From Rhizobium sp. CG5 (GTDB lineage Bacteria; Pseudomonadota; Alphaproteobacteria; Rhizobiales; Rhizobiaceae), in contig NZ_JABAEF010000008.1 of the NCBI RefSeq assembly GCF_023701945.1, positions 1-64,000 on the forward strand: a DNA stretch of 64,000 bases. The letters are read 5' to 3'. A program made the position numbers and the translations under genes. Shown here piece by piece: positions 12,586 through 21,234 of this stretch (position 1 is its first letter; each line of letters starts with the position of its first letter). The notes below the pieces were generated by a model. The model was not told where the DNA came from and ran no database searches. It saw only the letters and a list, made by a program, of their open reading frames with translations.

Positions 12586-13314
12586 TCAGGCTTGCTCGGC
12601 CTCGTAGAGGGCCTGGCATTCGGCCAGTGCCTCGTCCAGGGGACGGCCTTGGCGATAGATGTCCAGCAGGGCCGGGGCCTCGACGCCGGCGGGCACATGC
12701 GGGCTGATCTCCGGCGCGCCGATCACGGTGTGCACGGGAATGACGCCGGCCCACAGCGGCGTTGCCATGTCTTCTTCATCATCGCCGACGCCGGCGGCGC
12801 GGATCTTGGCGGAGGCCTCTTCGATCTGCATGCCGATCACCATGGTCGCCTTGACCTCCTGGGCATGGTTGGCGCGCAGATCCGTGCTGCGGCCGGGATA
12901 GAAGCGATCGACGACACCCTTCAGGGCCTGGGCCTTCTCAAGCGGATCGTCGATGATCCGAGCCGTGCCGAAACACATGGCGGAGCGGTAATTGGCCGAA
13001 TGGTTGAAACCGGAGCGGGCCAGCACCAGACCATCGAGATGGGAGACCGTCAGGCAGACCGGCGTGCCTTGGCTCTGGTTGCGCAGCATGCGGCTGGCGG
13101 ACGAGCCGTGCCAGTAGAGCCAGTCGCCTTCGCGCCAGTGGATGGTCGGCGTGCAATAGGGCTGTCCGTCGATGACATAGGCGACATGACAGAGAAAGGC
13201 GCTGTCGAGCACGGCAAACACCGCCTGATGGTCGTAGCTGCCGCGCTGGTGCAGGCGCTTGATGCGGCTGCGGGGCGTGGCGGAGAAGGAATTGTCTGGC
13301 GTTTCGACGGTCAT
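12586..13314 (-). CDS. Pyridoxamine 5'-phosphate oxidase-like flavin-binding protein
   Basis: Product of 242 residues with the split-barrel fold of the PNPOx-like family (HVAYVIDGQPYCTPTIHW, LYWHGSSASRMLRNQ, YRSAMCFGTARIIDD). Such proteins bind FMN, F420 or haem, and the exact reaction cannot be read from sequence. It has GGAGG before the ATG at 13314 and is divergent from a MocR-type regulator 64 bases away, a common arrangement in which the regulator controls this gene in response to PLP or a related amine. Confidence 0.88.
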   Translation of the reverse strand: MTVETPDNSFSATPRSRIKRLHQRGSYDHQAVFAVLDSAFLCHVAYVIDGQPYCTPTIHWREGDWLYWHGSSASRMLRNQSQGTPVCLTVSHLDGLVLARSGFNHSANYRSAMCFGTARIIDDPLEKAQALKGVVDRFYPGRSTDLRANHAQEVKATMVIGMQIEEASAKIRAAGVGDDEEDMATPLWAGVIPVHTVIGAPEISPHVPAGVEAPALLDIYRQGRPLDEALAECQALYEAEQA

Positions 13315-13356
13315 GCTTGCCTCCGGGCTGTGGTTGAGGCACAGCTAGGCCATGCG

Positions 13357-13402
13357 ATTGGTTTGAAGAAGATCCAATATGGCCAATATTATGCGAACCA
13401 AT
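13357..13402. promoter_or_regulatory. Repeated CCAAT-type operator between PNPOx-like and MocR genes
   Basis: The stretch holds ATTGGTT (13357-13363), two direct copies of CCAATAT (13374-13380 and 13383-13389) and AACCAAT (13396-13402). The outer pair forms an inverted repeat. MocR regulators usually bind such direct repeats in the divergent promoter. The array overlaps the first codons of the MocR frame. Confidence 0.5.
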
Positions 13403-14803
13403 TTATCCGACTGGTCGGCCTGCGTGCCGGTGCTGCCGAAAACCGGGCCGCGGCGCCAGGCGCTTTATGGTGAGTTGCGGCGGATGATCGAGACGGGCAC
13501 GCTTGTGCCCGGCGCAAAACTGCCGACGACGCGCGACCTGGCGCGGCGCTTCAGCCTGTCGCGCGGTGCAGCCGTCGCGGCCTATGACATGCTGGTGGCC
13601 GACGGCTTTGCCGAGGCGCGTGTGGGGGCGGGGACCTATGTGGCCTCCATCGTACCGGTGATCGAGACGCCACCGCCGCCGCGTCCCGATCCGGTGCGAC
13701 GCGAACCGCCGCCGCTGCCGGGCGTGCTCGGATCGTCGACGGCGGATCAACGCACGCTGCAGATCTTTCGCGGCCTGTTGAACCGGCATCTGGCCAAGCC
13801 GTCGATCCGCCATTTTCACTATAACGAGCCGGCTGGCGGGCAGGATCTGCGCGACGAGATCGCCGCCTATCTGCGGGCCGCCCGCGGCGTGCAGTGTACC
13901 GGCGACCAGGTGATCATCACCGCCGGCACGCAGCATGGCATCGACCTGGTGATCCGCACGCTCTTAAAACCCGGCGATCCGGTCTGGGTCGAGGAACCCT
14001 GTTATCCGGCGGCGCGGGCCGCCTTCCAGGCCGCCGGCCTGCGGCTGATCGGCGTTCCGGTCGATGCCGATGGTATCGACCCGGCGGCGGGCATTCGGCT
14101 CGGGCCCCAGGCGCGCGCCGCCTATGTGACGCCGTCGCACCAGTTTCCGCTCGGCGTGACACTGTCGATGCCGCGCCGGCTGGCGCTGATCGACTGGGCC
14201 GAGCGGCAGGGTGCCTATATCATCGAGGACGATTACGACAGCGAGTTCCGCTATGCCGGGCCGCCGCTGACCTCGCTGCAGGGCATCGATGGGCAGGGCC
14301 GGGTGATCTATGTCGGCACCTTTTCCAAGGCGCTGATGCCGGGCCTGCGCATCGGCTATCTGGTGGCGCCCTGGGCCTTGCGCGATGCGTTGCTCGACAC
14401 GCGGCGGCTGGCCGACCGCTTTCCGCCGACGCTGGCCGAAGAGGCGCTGGCCGAATTCCTGCGCGACGGCCATTTCGCCGCCCATATCAAGCGGGCCCGG
14501 CGACGGCTGAGGCTGGCGCGCGACATGCTGGTGTCCGTGCTTTCCGACGGCGGGCTGGAGGTTTCGACGCCGGAGCAGGGCCTGCACCTGGTGGCAGGCC
14601 TGCCGCCCAAACGGTTCGATCCTGGCCTGTCCGATCTCGCGCTCGCCGCCGATGCGGCGCGCAGCGGCTTCGGAGTGCGGGCGCTGTCGCCGATGTATCT
14701 CGGCACTCCCGCCCGCCAGGGCCTGATCATCGGCTTTTCCGGCTTTCCGGCCGAAGAGATTGCCGGCGCGGCGCGGCGATGGTTGGAGACTAATCCGTTC
14801 TGA
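13379..14803 (+). CDS. MocR family regulator (GntR helix-turn-helix fused to aminotransferase fold)
   Basis: Product of 474 residues. Residues 20-90 are a GntR winged helix (GAKLPTTRDLARRFSLSRGAA). From about 130 onward is a fold-type I PLP aminotransferase domain with the Asp region IIEDDYDSEFRY and the PLP lysine in TFSKALMPGLRIGYL. These proteins use PLP as an effector ligand. The start at 13379 is the longest; an ATG four codons in (13391) would leave more of the operator outside the gene. Neither has a strong ribosome site. Confidence 0.9.
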   Translation: MANIMRTNLSDWSACVPVLPKTGPRRQALYGELRRMIETGTLVPGAKLPTTRDLARRFSLSRGAAVAAYDMLVADGFAEARVGAGTYVASIVPVIETPPPPRPDPVRREPPPLPGVLGSSTADQRTLQIFRGLLNRHLAKPSIRHFHYNEPAGGQDLRDEIAAYLRAARGVQCTGDQVIITAGTQHGIDLVIRTLLKPGDPVWVEEPCYPAARAAFQAAGLRLIGVPVDADGIDPAAGIRLGPQARAAYVTPSHQFPLGVTLSMPRRLALIDWAERQGAYIIEDDYDSEFRYAGPPLTSLQGIDGQGRVIYVGTFSKALMPGLRIGYLVAPWALRDALLDTRRLADRFPPTLAEEALAEFLRDGHFAAHIKRARRRLRLARDMLVSVLSDGGLEVSTPEQGLHLVAGLPPKRFDPGLSDLALAADAARSGFGVRALSPMYLGTPARQGLIIGFSGFPAEEIAGAARRWLETNPF

Positions 14804-14996
14804 AATGCGCGTGACGACATTCGGGGCAAACCAGGTGCAGAAATACCGCAGCTGCAGCCTCGTCTTCGAGCCAATTCGACATGCCGAACACCATGGTTCC
14901 GTGAAAAAGAGCGTGGGCGCCGCGGAATCAGGTCTGCGACGCAAGTTGACATTCTGAGCTGTCATCAGAAGAATACTGAGAAACAAGGATTTTCCG

Positions 14997-15467
14997 ATGA
15001 AAACAGGGGTAACAGGACTCTATAGCCCGCGAACCGTCACATATTTGGGGCTTTGGGACGTCGGTCATCTGAAGCTCAAGGTCTACGGTGTTGTGGCAGC
15101 CGGAAAAGAGTTGACCAGCACAATGATTGACGATGCCAACTCCTTTGTTGTTCAAGATTTACCGCCGCTCGTCTTGGCGGAAGGTGATGACAATGGTTTG
15201 GGCTTCGTCATCATACACCCAGGAGATTTGGGCATATCGGTTCTGGCACATTGGTGGATCCAGGGATCCGTACTCTGCCAACACATTCGTCGCACATTGT
15301 GGGGCGCCAACACACCTATGGATACCGCGAAAAGACCCGTGATCGCGTGCGTATGGGAATTGGGGCTTATTAACGCCGAACAGCAGCTGTGGCGCGATAC
15401 GATGATGATCGATCAACCCGATTCTGGCGCATATCTGAATGCCCACGCCGCAATAGCCGTCGTTTAA
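14997..15467 (+). CDS. Hypothetical protein
   Basis: Product of 156 residues with an AAGGA ribosome site before the ATG at 14997. It is a mixed alpha/beta sequence without signal peptide or clear membrane segment and has a Trp-rich middle (LAHWWIQGSV). I do not recognise the family. The base composition is visibly less GC-rich than the neighbours, which fits acquisition by transfer. It converges with the corrinoid reactivator gene. Confidence 0.7.
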   Translation: MKTGVTGLYSPRTVTYLGLWDVGHLKLKVYGVVAAGKELTSTMIDDANSFVVQDLPPLVLAEGDDNGLGFVIIHPGDLGISVLAHWWIQGSVLCQHIRRTLWGANTPMDTAKRPVIACVWELGLINAEQQLWRDTMMIDQPDSGAYLNAHAAIAVV

Positions 15468-15589
15468 CAGCGGATCGTCAGAGGTTCTCTGCTATCCGTG
15501 ATCGCTATATCTGTGGCCACCAATAATGATTGAGGTCTCCAGGAGGCAGTCGCGCATTCTCGATTGACCGAACCCGGCGAAAGGCCTGT

Positions 15590-17626
15590 TCAGCTTTCCC
15601 TATTCCGCCGCCGTCTGCGGCCGCCGCCGGGGTCTTCGCCTTCGGCCAGAACTTTTCGCTCCGGCAGGGTAACGACGGCGGAGAGTTTCGGGAAGGGGTC
15701 GACCTTGTTGGGCATGGCCATCGCGAAGACGAAATGCTCCTGGAATTTCGGCTCGAGGGCGGTTTCGATCTTTTCGATGCGGGTGACGGTGTCCTCGATC
15801 TCGCGGCGGTAACCGCGATTGAGCAAAGCCATGCGGGCGCCGGTGCCGGCGGCATTGCCGACGGCCTTGACCTTGTCGAGGTCGCAATCGGGGATCAGCC
15901 CCAGCACCATGGCATATTTCGGATCGATGAAGGTGCCGAAGGCGCCGGCGAGACCAATGCGGTCGACATGGTCGATGCCCTGCTTGTCCATCAGCAGCTT
16001 GACGCCGGCATAAAGGGCGGCCTTGGCGAGCTGGATGGCGCGCACGTCGCCTTGCGTGATGGTGATCTTCGGTTCGCCGTCATGCAGCAGATAGGAAAAG
16101 GTGCGGCCGGTCGCCTGGATGCGGGGTGAACGCTCGGCCAGCGAGCCGTCGACCACGCCGTCCTCGGAAATGATGCCGGCCAGGAACATTTCGGCGATCA
16201 CCTCGATGATGCCGGAGCCGCAAATGCCGGTGACACGTACCTTGGCGGCCTCCTCGGCAAAGCCCGGTTCGTTCGACCATTGCTCGATGCCGATGACGCG
16301 AAACCGCGGCTCCAGCGTCACGGGATCGATCCGCACGCGCTCGATGGCGCCGGGGGCGGCGCGCTGGCCGGACGAGATTTCAGCCCCTTCGAAGGCGGGG
16401 CCGGTGGGCGAGGAGGCGGCCACGACCCGTGCGGCATTGCCGAGCACGATCTCCGCATTGGTGCCGATATCGACCAGCAGCATCATTTCGTCCTGGCGAT
16501 GCGGGCCTTCACACAGGGTCGCGGCCGCGGCATCGGCACCGACATGGCCGGCGATGCAGGGCAGCATGTAGACGCGCGTGCCGGCATTCATCGGCAGGCC
16601 GATGTCGGAGGATTTCAGGTGAATGGCGCCGGAGACGGCGAGCGCAAAGGGCGCACCGCCCAGTTCGGTCGGATCGATGCCGAGGAACAGGTGATGCATG
16701 ATCGGATTGCCGACGAAGACGCTGTCGAGAATGTCCTGGCGGGATATGCCGCCCTCGGCGCAGACCCGGTCGATCAGGGTGTTGAGCGCCTCGCGCACGG
16801 CGAGCGTCATGCCCTCGCGGCCGTCCGGGTTCATCATCACATAGGAGACGCGGCTCATCAGATCCTCGCCGAAGCGAATCTGCGGATTGGAGGTGCCGGC
16901 CGAGGCCACCGTGCGGCCCGACAGCAGCGAGGAGAGATGCATGGCGATGGTGGTCGAGCCGATATCGCAGGCGATGCCATAGGCCTCGTTCTTGAGGCCC
17001 GGATAGAGCGCGATGATATGCGGCCGGCCGGTCTCGTTGTCGCGGTGGATGGCGACGGTCACCTTCCAGTCGCCCTTGCGCAGGATCGTCTGGACATGGG
17101 GAATGAGGTGAAAATCGACTTCGAGAGTGTCGTAGCGCCAGTCCCGGGTGAGCGCTGCCTTCAGCCGGTCGAGATCGCCGAGCGGCATGTGCATGTCGGG
17201 TTCTTCGACCTCGACATAACACATGTGGATGGCCGGATTGCGCTCGATGACGCGGCCGTCGGAATCCTTGCGCACCACCTGGGCATTGACGGCGATATCC
17301 TGCGGCACGTCGATGACGAGATCGCCGAGCACGGTGGCGGAACAGGACAGGCGACGGCCGTCCTTAAGCTCGCGCTTTTCGGCATAGCGTACTTCCTTCG
17401 GCGAAAACTCCGTGATGTGGTCATTCGACGAGGTGATGCCATGTTTTGCGAACTGGCCTTCCTGCACCTCGATCTGACAGCGCCCGCAAATGCCCCGCCC
17501 GCCACAGACGCTCTCGACATAGACGCCAAGCTGGCGTGCGGCTTCCAGCACCGGCGTGCCGACAGGGAAACGGCCGCGCTTGCCGGACGGCATGAAGAGG
17601 ACGAGGGGATCTGCGGTTTCGGTCAT
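15590..17626 (-). CDS. 2Fe-2S ASKHA protein, corrinoid reductive reactivator (RACo/DUF4445 type)
   Basis: Product of 678 residues. A plant-type 2Fe-2S ferredoxin domain at the N-terminus has Cys41, Cys47, Cys50 and Cys95. The remainder is the ASKHA ATPase/DUF4445 module (YGIACDIGSTTIAMHL near residue 215, VDIGTNAEIVLG near 395, ITQGDVRAIQLAKAA near 555). RACo proteins use ATP to drive one-electron reduction of accidentally oxidised Co(II) corrinoid proteins back to Co(I), so it should service the corrinoid protein at 24084-24785. The C-terminus ends in a run of arginines after GGG. It is separated from the methyltransferase gene upstream by repeats and a truncated antitoxin gene. Confidence 0.92.
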   Translation of the reverse strand: MTETADPLVLFMPSGKRGRFPVGTPVLEAARQLGVYVESVCGGRGICGRCQIEVQEGQFAKHGITSSNDHITEFSPKEVRYAEKRELKDGRRLSCSATVLGDLVIDVPQDIAVNAQVVRKDSDGRVIERNPAIHMCYVEVEEPDMHMPLGDLDRLKAALTRDWRYDTLEVDFHLIPHVQTILRKGDWKVTVAIHRDNETGRPHIIALYPGLKNEAYGIACDIGSTTIAMHLSSLLSGRTVASAGTSNPQIRFGEDLMSRVSYVMMNPDGREGMTLAVREALNTLIDRVCAEGGISRQDILDSVFVGNPIMHHLFLGIDPTELGGAPFALAVSGAIHLKSSDIGLPMNAGTRVYMLPCIAGHVGADAAAATLCEGPHRQDEMMLLVDIGTNAEIVLGNAARVVAASSPTGPAFEGAEISSGQRAAPGAIERVRIDPVTLEPRFRVIGIEQWSNEPGFAEEAAKVRVTGICGSGIIEVIAEMFLAGIISEDGVVDGSLAERSPRIQATGRTFSYLLHDGEPKITITQGDVRAIQLAKAALYAGVKLLMDKQGIDHVDRIGLAGAFGTFIDPKYAMVLGLIPDCDLDKVKAVGNAAGTGARMALLNRGYRREIEDTVTRIEKIETALEPKFQEHFVFAMAMPNKVDPFPKLSAVVTLPERKVLAEGEDPGGGRRRRRNRES

Positions 17627-17699
17627 CTTGGTCCTTCACATGGCTTGGGGTTTCAGGCCCCGGTCGTGTCTTGCGGGTGTGCTTTGAACGCCGCGGCTG

Positions 17700-17940
17700 T
17701 GGAATTGCCCCTCACCCTAGCCCTCTCCCCGCAAGCGGGGAGAGGGGACTTTGCGGGCGCTGCGGCACTGCCGCTGCACCCCCCTCTGTCACTTCGTGAC
17801 ATCTCCCCCTCAAGGGGGGAGATCGTTTTCGGCTGGCCTTTCGCTTCGAGGCATTGGCCATGACCTTTGGGCAGAGCGCCCCGGCTAGTCGATCTCCCCC
17901 CTTGAGGGGGAGATGCCCGTCAGGGCAGAGGGGGTTGCTT
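17700..17940. repeat. RIME-like repeat cluster
   Basis: Contains CTCTCCCCGCAAGCGGGGAG (about 17724-17743), TCTGTCACTTCGTGACA (about 17786-17802), CTCCCCCTCAAGGGGGGAG (about 17805-17823) and CTCCCCCCTTGAGGGGGAG (about 17894-17912) with GGGCAGAGGGGG flanks. These are the building blocks of rhizobial intergenic mosaic elements, in a tandem or nested array between two genes of the one-carbon locus. Confidence 0.65.
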
Positions 17941-18097
17941 CGGTATCAGATTCGCTGGGCCTGGATCGAGAGTGCGTAAACTCGAACTTCGCCGGCCGAA
18001 AGCCGCTAAGATCATAGTCCGACAAGTCGGCAGTTGCGACGAAGTGTTCGGCTTCTTCATCACTGGCGAAACTGGGCAGCGGTTTCAGTGTCGACAT
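17885..18097 (-). pseudogene. Truncated CopG-family antitoxin fragment ending in a RIME-like repeat
   Basis: The first 40 of 70 residues (MSTLKPLPSFASDEEAEHF then DLSDYDLSGFRPAKFEF) match the start of CopG-type antitoxins of type II toxin-antitoxin pairs. The expected ribbon-helix-helix DNA-binding end is missing and is replaced by translated repeat (PSALTGISPSRGEID). A good AAGGAG precedes the start, so the fragment may still be made. No toxin gene lies next to it. It sits 18 bases beyond the stop of the methyltransferase gene. Confidence 0.6.
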
Positions 18098-18115
18098 CCC
18101 ATGTTCTCCTTGGAA

Positions 18116-19078
18116 CTACTCCGTCGCAGCGCCCGCACCGGCCCTTGCCGCGCGGCCGCCGCGGCGGCCGGAGGAGGCGCCGGGGGCTGACGTGGAAGGG
18201 GCGGCACCCGGCTCGGCGGGCTTGTGGTCGCGATAGGTCATGATCCAGTTGCCGCAATTGGGATCGGTGCCGTTGAGCACATTGGCGGCGCGCACGGCCT
18301 CCATTTCCTGCGGGCGGCAGGGGTTCATGATGGCGGACGTCATGCCGGCGCCGATCACCATCGGGATGAAGCCGGCATTGATGCCGTGGCGGTGCGGCAG
18401 GCCGAAGGAGATGTTGGACAGGCCGCAGGTGGTGTTGACCTTCAGTTCGTTGCGCAGGCGGTAGAGCAGCTGAAATACCTGGCGGCCGGCATCACCCAGC
18501 GCGCCGATCGGCATGACCAGCGGATCGACGACGATGTCATGGGGCTTGATGCCATAGTCCATGGCGCGCTCGACGATCTTCTTGGCGACGGCGAAGCGCA
18601 CGTCGGGATCCATGGAAATGCCGGTTTCGTCATTGGAGATGGCAACGACCGGCACGTCGTATTTCTTGCAGAGCGGCAGGATGGCCTCGAGCTTTTCCTC
18701 CTCGCCGGTGACGGAATTGACCAGCGGCCGGCCCTTGGCCACTTTCAGCGCGGCTTCGATGGCGGCGGTGACGGAACTGTCGATCGACAGCGGCACGTCG
18801 ACCAGCCCCTGCACGATTTCCATGGTGCGGACCAGCAGGCCCGGCTCGGTCTCGTTGGGGTTGACCGAGGTGACGCCGGCATTGACGTCGAGCATGGTGG
18901 CGCCGGCGGCGACCTGTTCCAGGGCATCCTTGATGACCGTGTCGAAATTGCCCTCGATCATCTCGGCGGCGAGCTTCTTGCGGCCGGTCGGATTGATGCG
19001 CTCGCCGATCACGCAAAAGGGCTGATCGAAGCCGATGATGATTTCTCGGGTGGCGGATGCGACGATGGTACGGGTCAT
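18116..19078 (-). CDS. Methyltetrahydrofolate:corrinoid methyltransferase (DHPS/pterin-binding fold)
   Basis: Product of 320 residues with a pterin-binding TIM barrel of the AcsE/MtrH-like group: FCVIGERINPTGRKKL, LDVNAGV, PLSIDSS, VNSVTGEE and TTCGLSNISFGLPHR. It moves a methyl group between cob(I)alamin and THF in the cytoplasm. In this locus it would accept the methyl from the corrinoid protein and form 5-methyl-THF. GGAGGA precedes the ATG at 19078. The last 30 residues are an added Gly/Arg/Ala-rich tail (SSGRRGGRAARAGAGA) not needed for the fold. The metF-like gene lies just upstream on the same strand. Confidence 0.92.
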   Translation of the reverse strand: MTRTIVASATREIIIGFDQPFCVIGERINPTGRKKLAAEMIEGNFDTVIKDALEQVAAGATMLDVNAGVTSVNPNETEPGLLVRTMEIVQGLVDVPLSIDSSVTAAIEAALKVAKGRPLVNSVTGEEEKLEAILPLCKKYDVPVVAISNDETGISMDPDVRFAVAKKIVERAMDYGIKPHDIVVDPLVMPIGALGDAGRQVFQLLYRLRNELKVNTTCGLSNISFGLPHRHGINAGFIPMVIGAGMTSAIMNPCRPQEMEAVRAANVLNGTDPNCGNWIMTYRDHKPAEPGAAPSTSAPGASSGRRGGRAARAGAGAATE

Positions 19079-19175
19079 TTCAGTCCTCCGGTCGTGGCGC
19101 GTCTGGTGACGAGGTCTAGCGCGCCGGGATAGGCGTTAACAAGGGCGGCAGGGCCGGGATCGGCCCCTTGGCCGA

Positions 19176-20270
19176 TCAATGGGGATTGCCGGCGGCAAGG
19201 CCGGCCAGCTGCTGCTGGTCCTGCTCGTCGCGGCCGCGGATGTCGTCCATGCGCTGGGCGACTTCGGCATCGCCGCGATTGGCCTCGCGCTTCCAGGGCT
19301 TGCGGCCCTTCAGCACGCCGGATTCATGGACGATCTCGGCGACATATTCTTCCTGCCGATAGGCCATGACATGCACGCCCGACACACCCTCGATCTCCTT
19401 CACCTCGTTGATGATGTCGATGCAGAGCTGCTTGCCTTCTTGTCTCTGGTCGGCAGCGCCTTCGAGGCGGGCGATGATATGGTCGGGGATATGGATGCCC
19501 GGCACGTTGGAGCGGATCCATTTCGCCGTCTTGGCGGAGGCGAGCGGGCCGACGCCGACCAGGATGAAGCATTTCTCGTGCAGGCCGAGATCGCGGACCT
19601 TGCTCATGTAGTCGCGGAACATCGGCACGTCGAAGCAATATTGGCTCTGGACGAATTGCGCGCCGGCCTCGATTTTCTTGGCCAGACGGTAGGGCCGGAA
19701 ATCGTATGGCGGCGCGAAGGGATTGATCGCGGCGCCGAGAAACACCTGCGGCGGGGTGGTCAGCTTGCGGCCGGACAGGAATTTCGCCTCGTCGCGCATG
19801 GTGCGCACGGTTTCCAAGAGCGACATGCAGTCGAGGTCGAAGACCGGCTTGGCGCCCGGCTGGTCGCCGGCCTGAACGCCGTCGCCGGTCAGGCACATCA
19901 TGTTGGCGACGCCCATGGCAGCGGCGCCCAGCACGTCGCCCTGGATGGCGATGCGGTTCTTGTCGCGGCAGGCGATCTGCATGATCGGCGCATAGCCCAT
20001 GCGGGTCAGAAGGGCACAGATGCCGACCGAGGACATATGGCAATTGGCGCCGGAGGCATCGACCGCATTGATGCCGTCGACCCAGCCGTCAAAGACCTTT
20101 GCGCGCTCGTAGACATCGTGGGGGTCGGCGCTGTCGGGCGGGTTCAATTCGGCGGTGACGGCGAATTCGCCGCGGCGCAGCACGCGCTCCAGCCGGCCAA
20201 GCGAGGAATGGCCGGGCAGGGGATCGAGCGGCAGGTCGATGCCGAGCGGGTTTTCGTCGATCTGGGCCAT
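19176..20270 (-). CDS. Methylenetetrahydrofolate reductase (MetF family)
   Basis: Product of 364 residues, FAD-binding TIM barrel of the MTHFR family (VTAELNPPDSADPHDVY, MQIACRDKNRIAIQGDVLGA, LTGDGVQAGDQPGA, VQSQYCFDVPMFRDYM). The enzyme interconverts 5-methyl-THF and 5,10-methylene-THF. Here, next to corrinoid genes and a MetV-like gene, the oxidative direction is likely, as in methylotrophic and acetogenic clusters. It starts two bases after the MetV-like gene stops, so the two are co-translated. AAGGACG precedes the ATG. Confidence 0.92.
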   Translation of the reverse strand: MAQIDENPLGIDLPLDPLPGHSSLGRLERVLRRGEFAVTAELNPPDSADPHDVYERAKVFDGWVDGINAVDASGANCHMSSVGICALLTRMGYAPIMQIACRDKNRIAIQGDVLGAAAMGVANMMCLTGDGVQAGDQPGAKPVFDLDCMSLLETVRTMRDEAKFLSGRKLTTPPQVFLGAAINPFAPPYDFRPYRLAKKIEAGAQFVQSQYCFDVPMFRDYMSKVRDLGLHEKCFILVGVGPLASAKTAKWIRSNVPGIHIPDHIIARLEGAADQRQEGKQLCIDIINEVKEIEGVSGVHVMAYRQEEYVAEIVHESGVLKGRKPWKREANRGDAEVAQRMDDIRGRDEQDQQQLAGLAAGNPH

Positions 20271-20272
20271 GC

Positions 20273-20842
20273 TCAGGCGTCCTTCTTCGCGGTTTCGCGG
20301 GCGGCGGCAGCTTCGGCCGTGACCCGCAGCCAGGACGAGGTTTCGCGCAGCGACTGATTAACCGGCTTCTGCACCGTCATGATGGCGCTGCCCTTCTCCA
20401 TCGACTGGGCGCCCTTCCAGGCCTGCACCCAGACGCAGGGCATATCCGGCTCGACTTCACAATTGCCATTGGCACGCACGCCGCCGCAGGGGCCGTTGCG
20501 CAGCTGTTTGGGACAGTTCATCGGGCAGGACATGCCGGTCGACGACAGCGCGCACTGGCCGCACATGCGACAGTCGAACAGCAGGCCTTTGACATTGCGC
20601 TCGACGAAGGTGATCGGCTTTTCGACGCGGGAATAGCCGATGAGTTTCCAGAGGGGATGCAGCAGCAGGAAGGTGTGGGCGAAGCGGTGATAGACCCATT
20701 CGAGGAAACGCGAATGGCGGACCGACCAGAGCCGGATGGTGTAGCTGCGACGGGCGCGGCGGTTGGGCGAGACGCCGGCCGGGGTATAGGCGCCGGTGGC
20801 GGCCTTTTTGGCCGGGGCGGCATTGCCCTTGAGGTCAGGCAT
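20273..20842 (-). CDS. MetV-like methylenetetrahydrofolate reductase C-terminal domain protein (cysteine-rich)
   Basis: Product of 189 residues. Residues 91-136 carry eight cysteines (91, 94, 97, 106, 110, 119, 128, 136) in CRMCGQC, GMSCPMNC and GPCGG settings, the pattern of the MTHFR C-terminal family. In acetogens the MetV protein partners MetF and bears Zn or Fe-S sites. It overlaps the small upstream gene by eight bases and is two bases from metF, so the three form an operon. It probably forms a complex with MetF that allows methyl-THF oxidation with an electron acceptor other than NAD(P); that is inference. Confidence 0.88.
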   Translation of the reverse strand: MPDLKGNAAPAKKAATGAYTPAGVSPNRRARRSYTIRLWSVRHSRFLEWVYHRFAHTFLLLHPLWKLIGYSRVEKPITFVERNVKGLLFDCRMCGQCALSSTGMSCPMNCPKQLRNGPCGGVRANGNCEVEPDMPCVWVQAWKGAQSMEKGSAIMTVQKPVNQSLRETSSWLRVTAEAAAARETAKKDA

Positions 20843-21137
20843 CGGCGTGGCCTCCGGCGTGCACCAGCGCCACCAGCCGGGCCTTGTCATAGGCCGCCTC
20901 GATCTCGGCGACGGCTCTGTCGGCTTCGGCTTCCAGATCGTCGCCGACGGGGGTGGGATCGGCCTTGCGCCATTCGGCGAGATAATCGCCGGATTCGGCA
21001 GCACCGGTGCGCATCGCCGCCATGTCGATCGCCTCGGTGAAGCGCAGCGACAGCTCGCGCTTGGCGTTTTTGCGACCCTGCTTGATGATGACCTGGGCGG
21101 GTATGTCGCGCCAGTAGACGATGATCCGATCCGCCAT
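20835..21137 (-). CDS. PF13769 'virulence factor' family small protein
   Basis: Product of 100 residues starting MADRIIVYWRDIPAQVIIK and followed by a charged helical region (KNAKRELSLRFTEAIDMAA). It belongs to the small family labelled virulence factor in databases, a name without a demonstrated role here. It is the first gene of the operon with the MetV-like and MetF genes and overlaps the former. The ATG at 21137 is preceded by TGAGGGA. Its constant place with these genes suggests a job in the MetF complex. Confidence 0.8.
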   Translation of the reverse strand: MADRIIVYWRDIPAQVIIKQGRKNAKRELSLRFTEAIDMAAMRTGAAESGDYLAEWRKADPTPVGDDLEAEADRAVAEIEAAYDKARLVALVHAGGHADA

Positions 21138-21192
21138 TCCCTCAATCTCCCTTTGCATCACAATGCACGCGCTTCCGACCCTGGACTGCGCT

Positions 21193-21207
21193 TGCGACGA
21201 CGTCGCA
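21193..21207. promoter_or_regulatory. Short palindrome upstream of the MetV/MetF operon
   Basis: TGCGAC-GAC-GTCGCA, six-base arms, 56 bases upstream of the start at 21137. Resembles the GTCGCA boxes near the glxA-type gene and cobQ, but in the opposite arrangement. Confidence 0.3.
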
Positions 21208-21234
21208 GATGCTGAAATACGACGCGGCGGAGAT

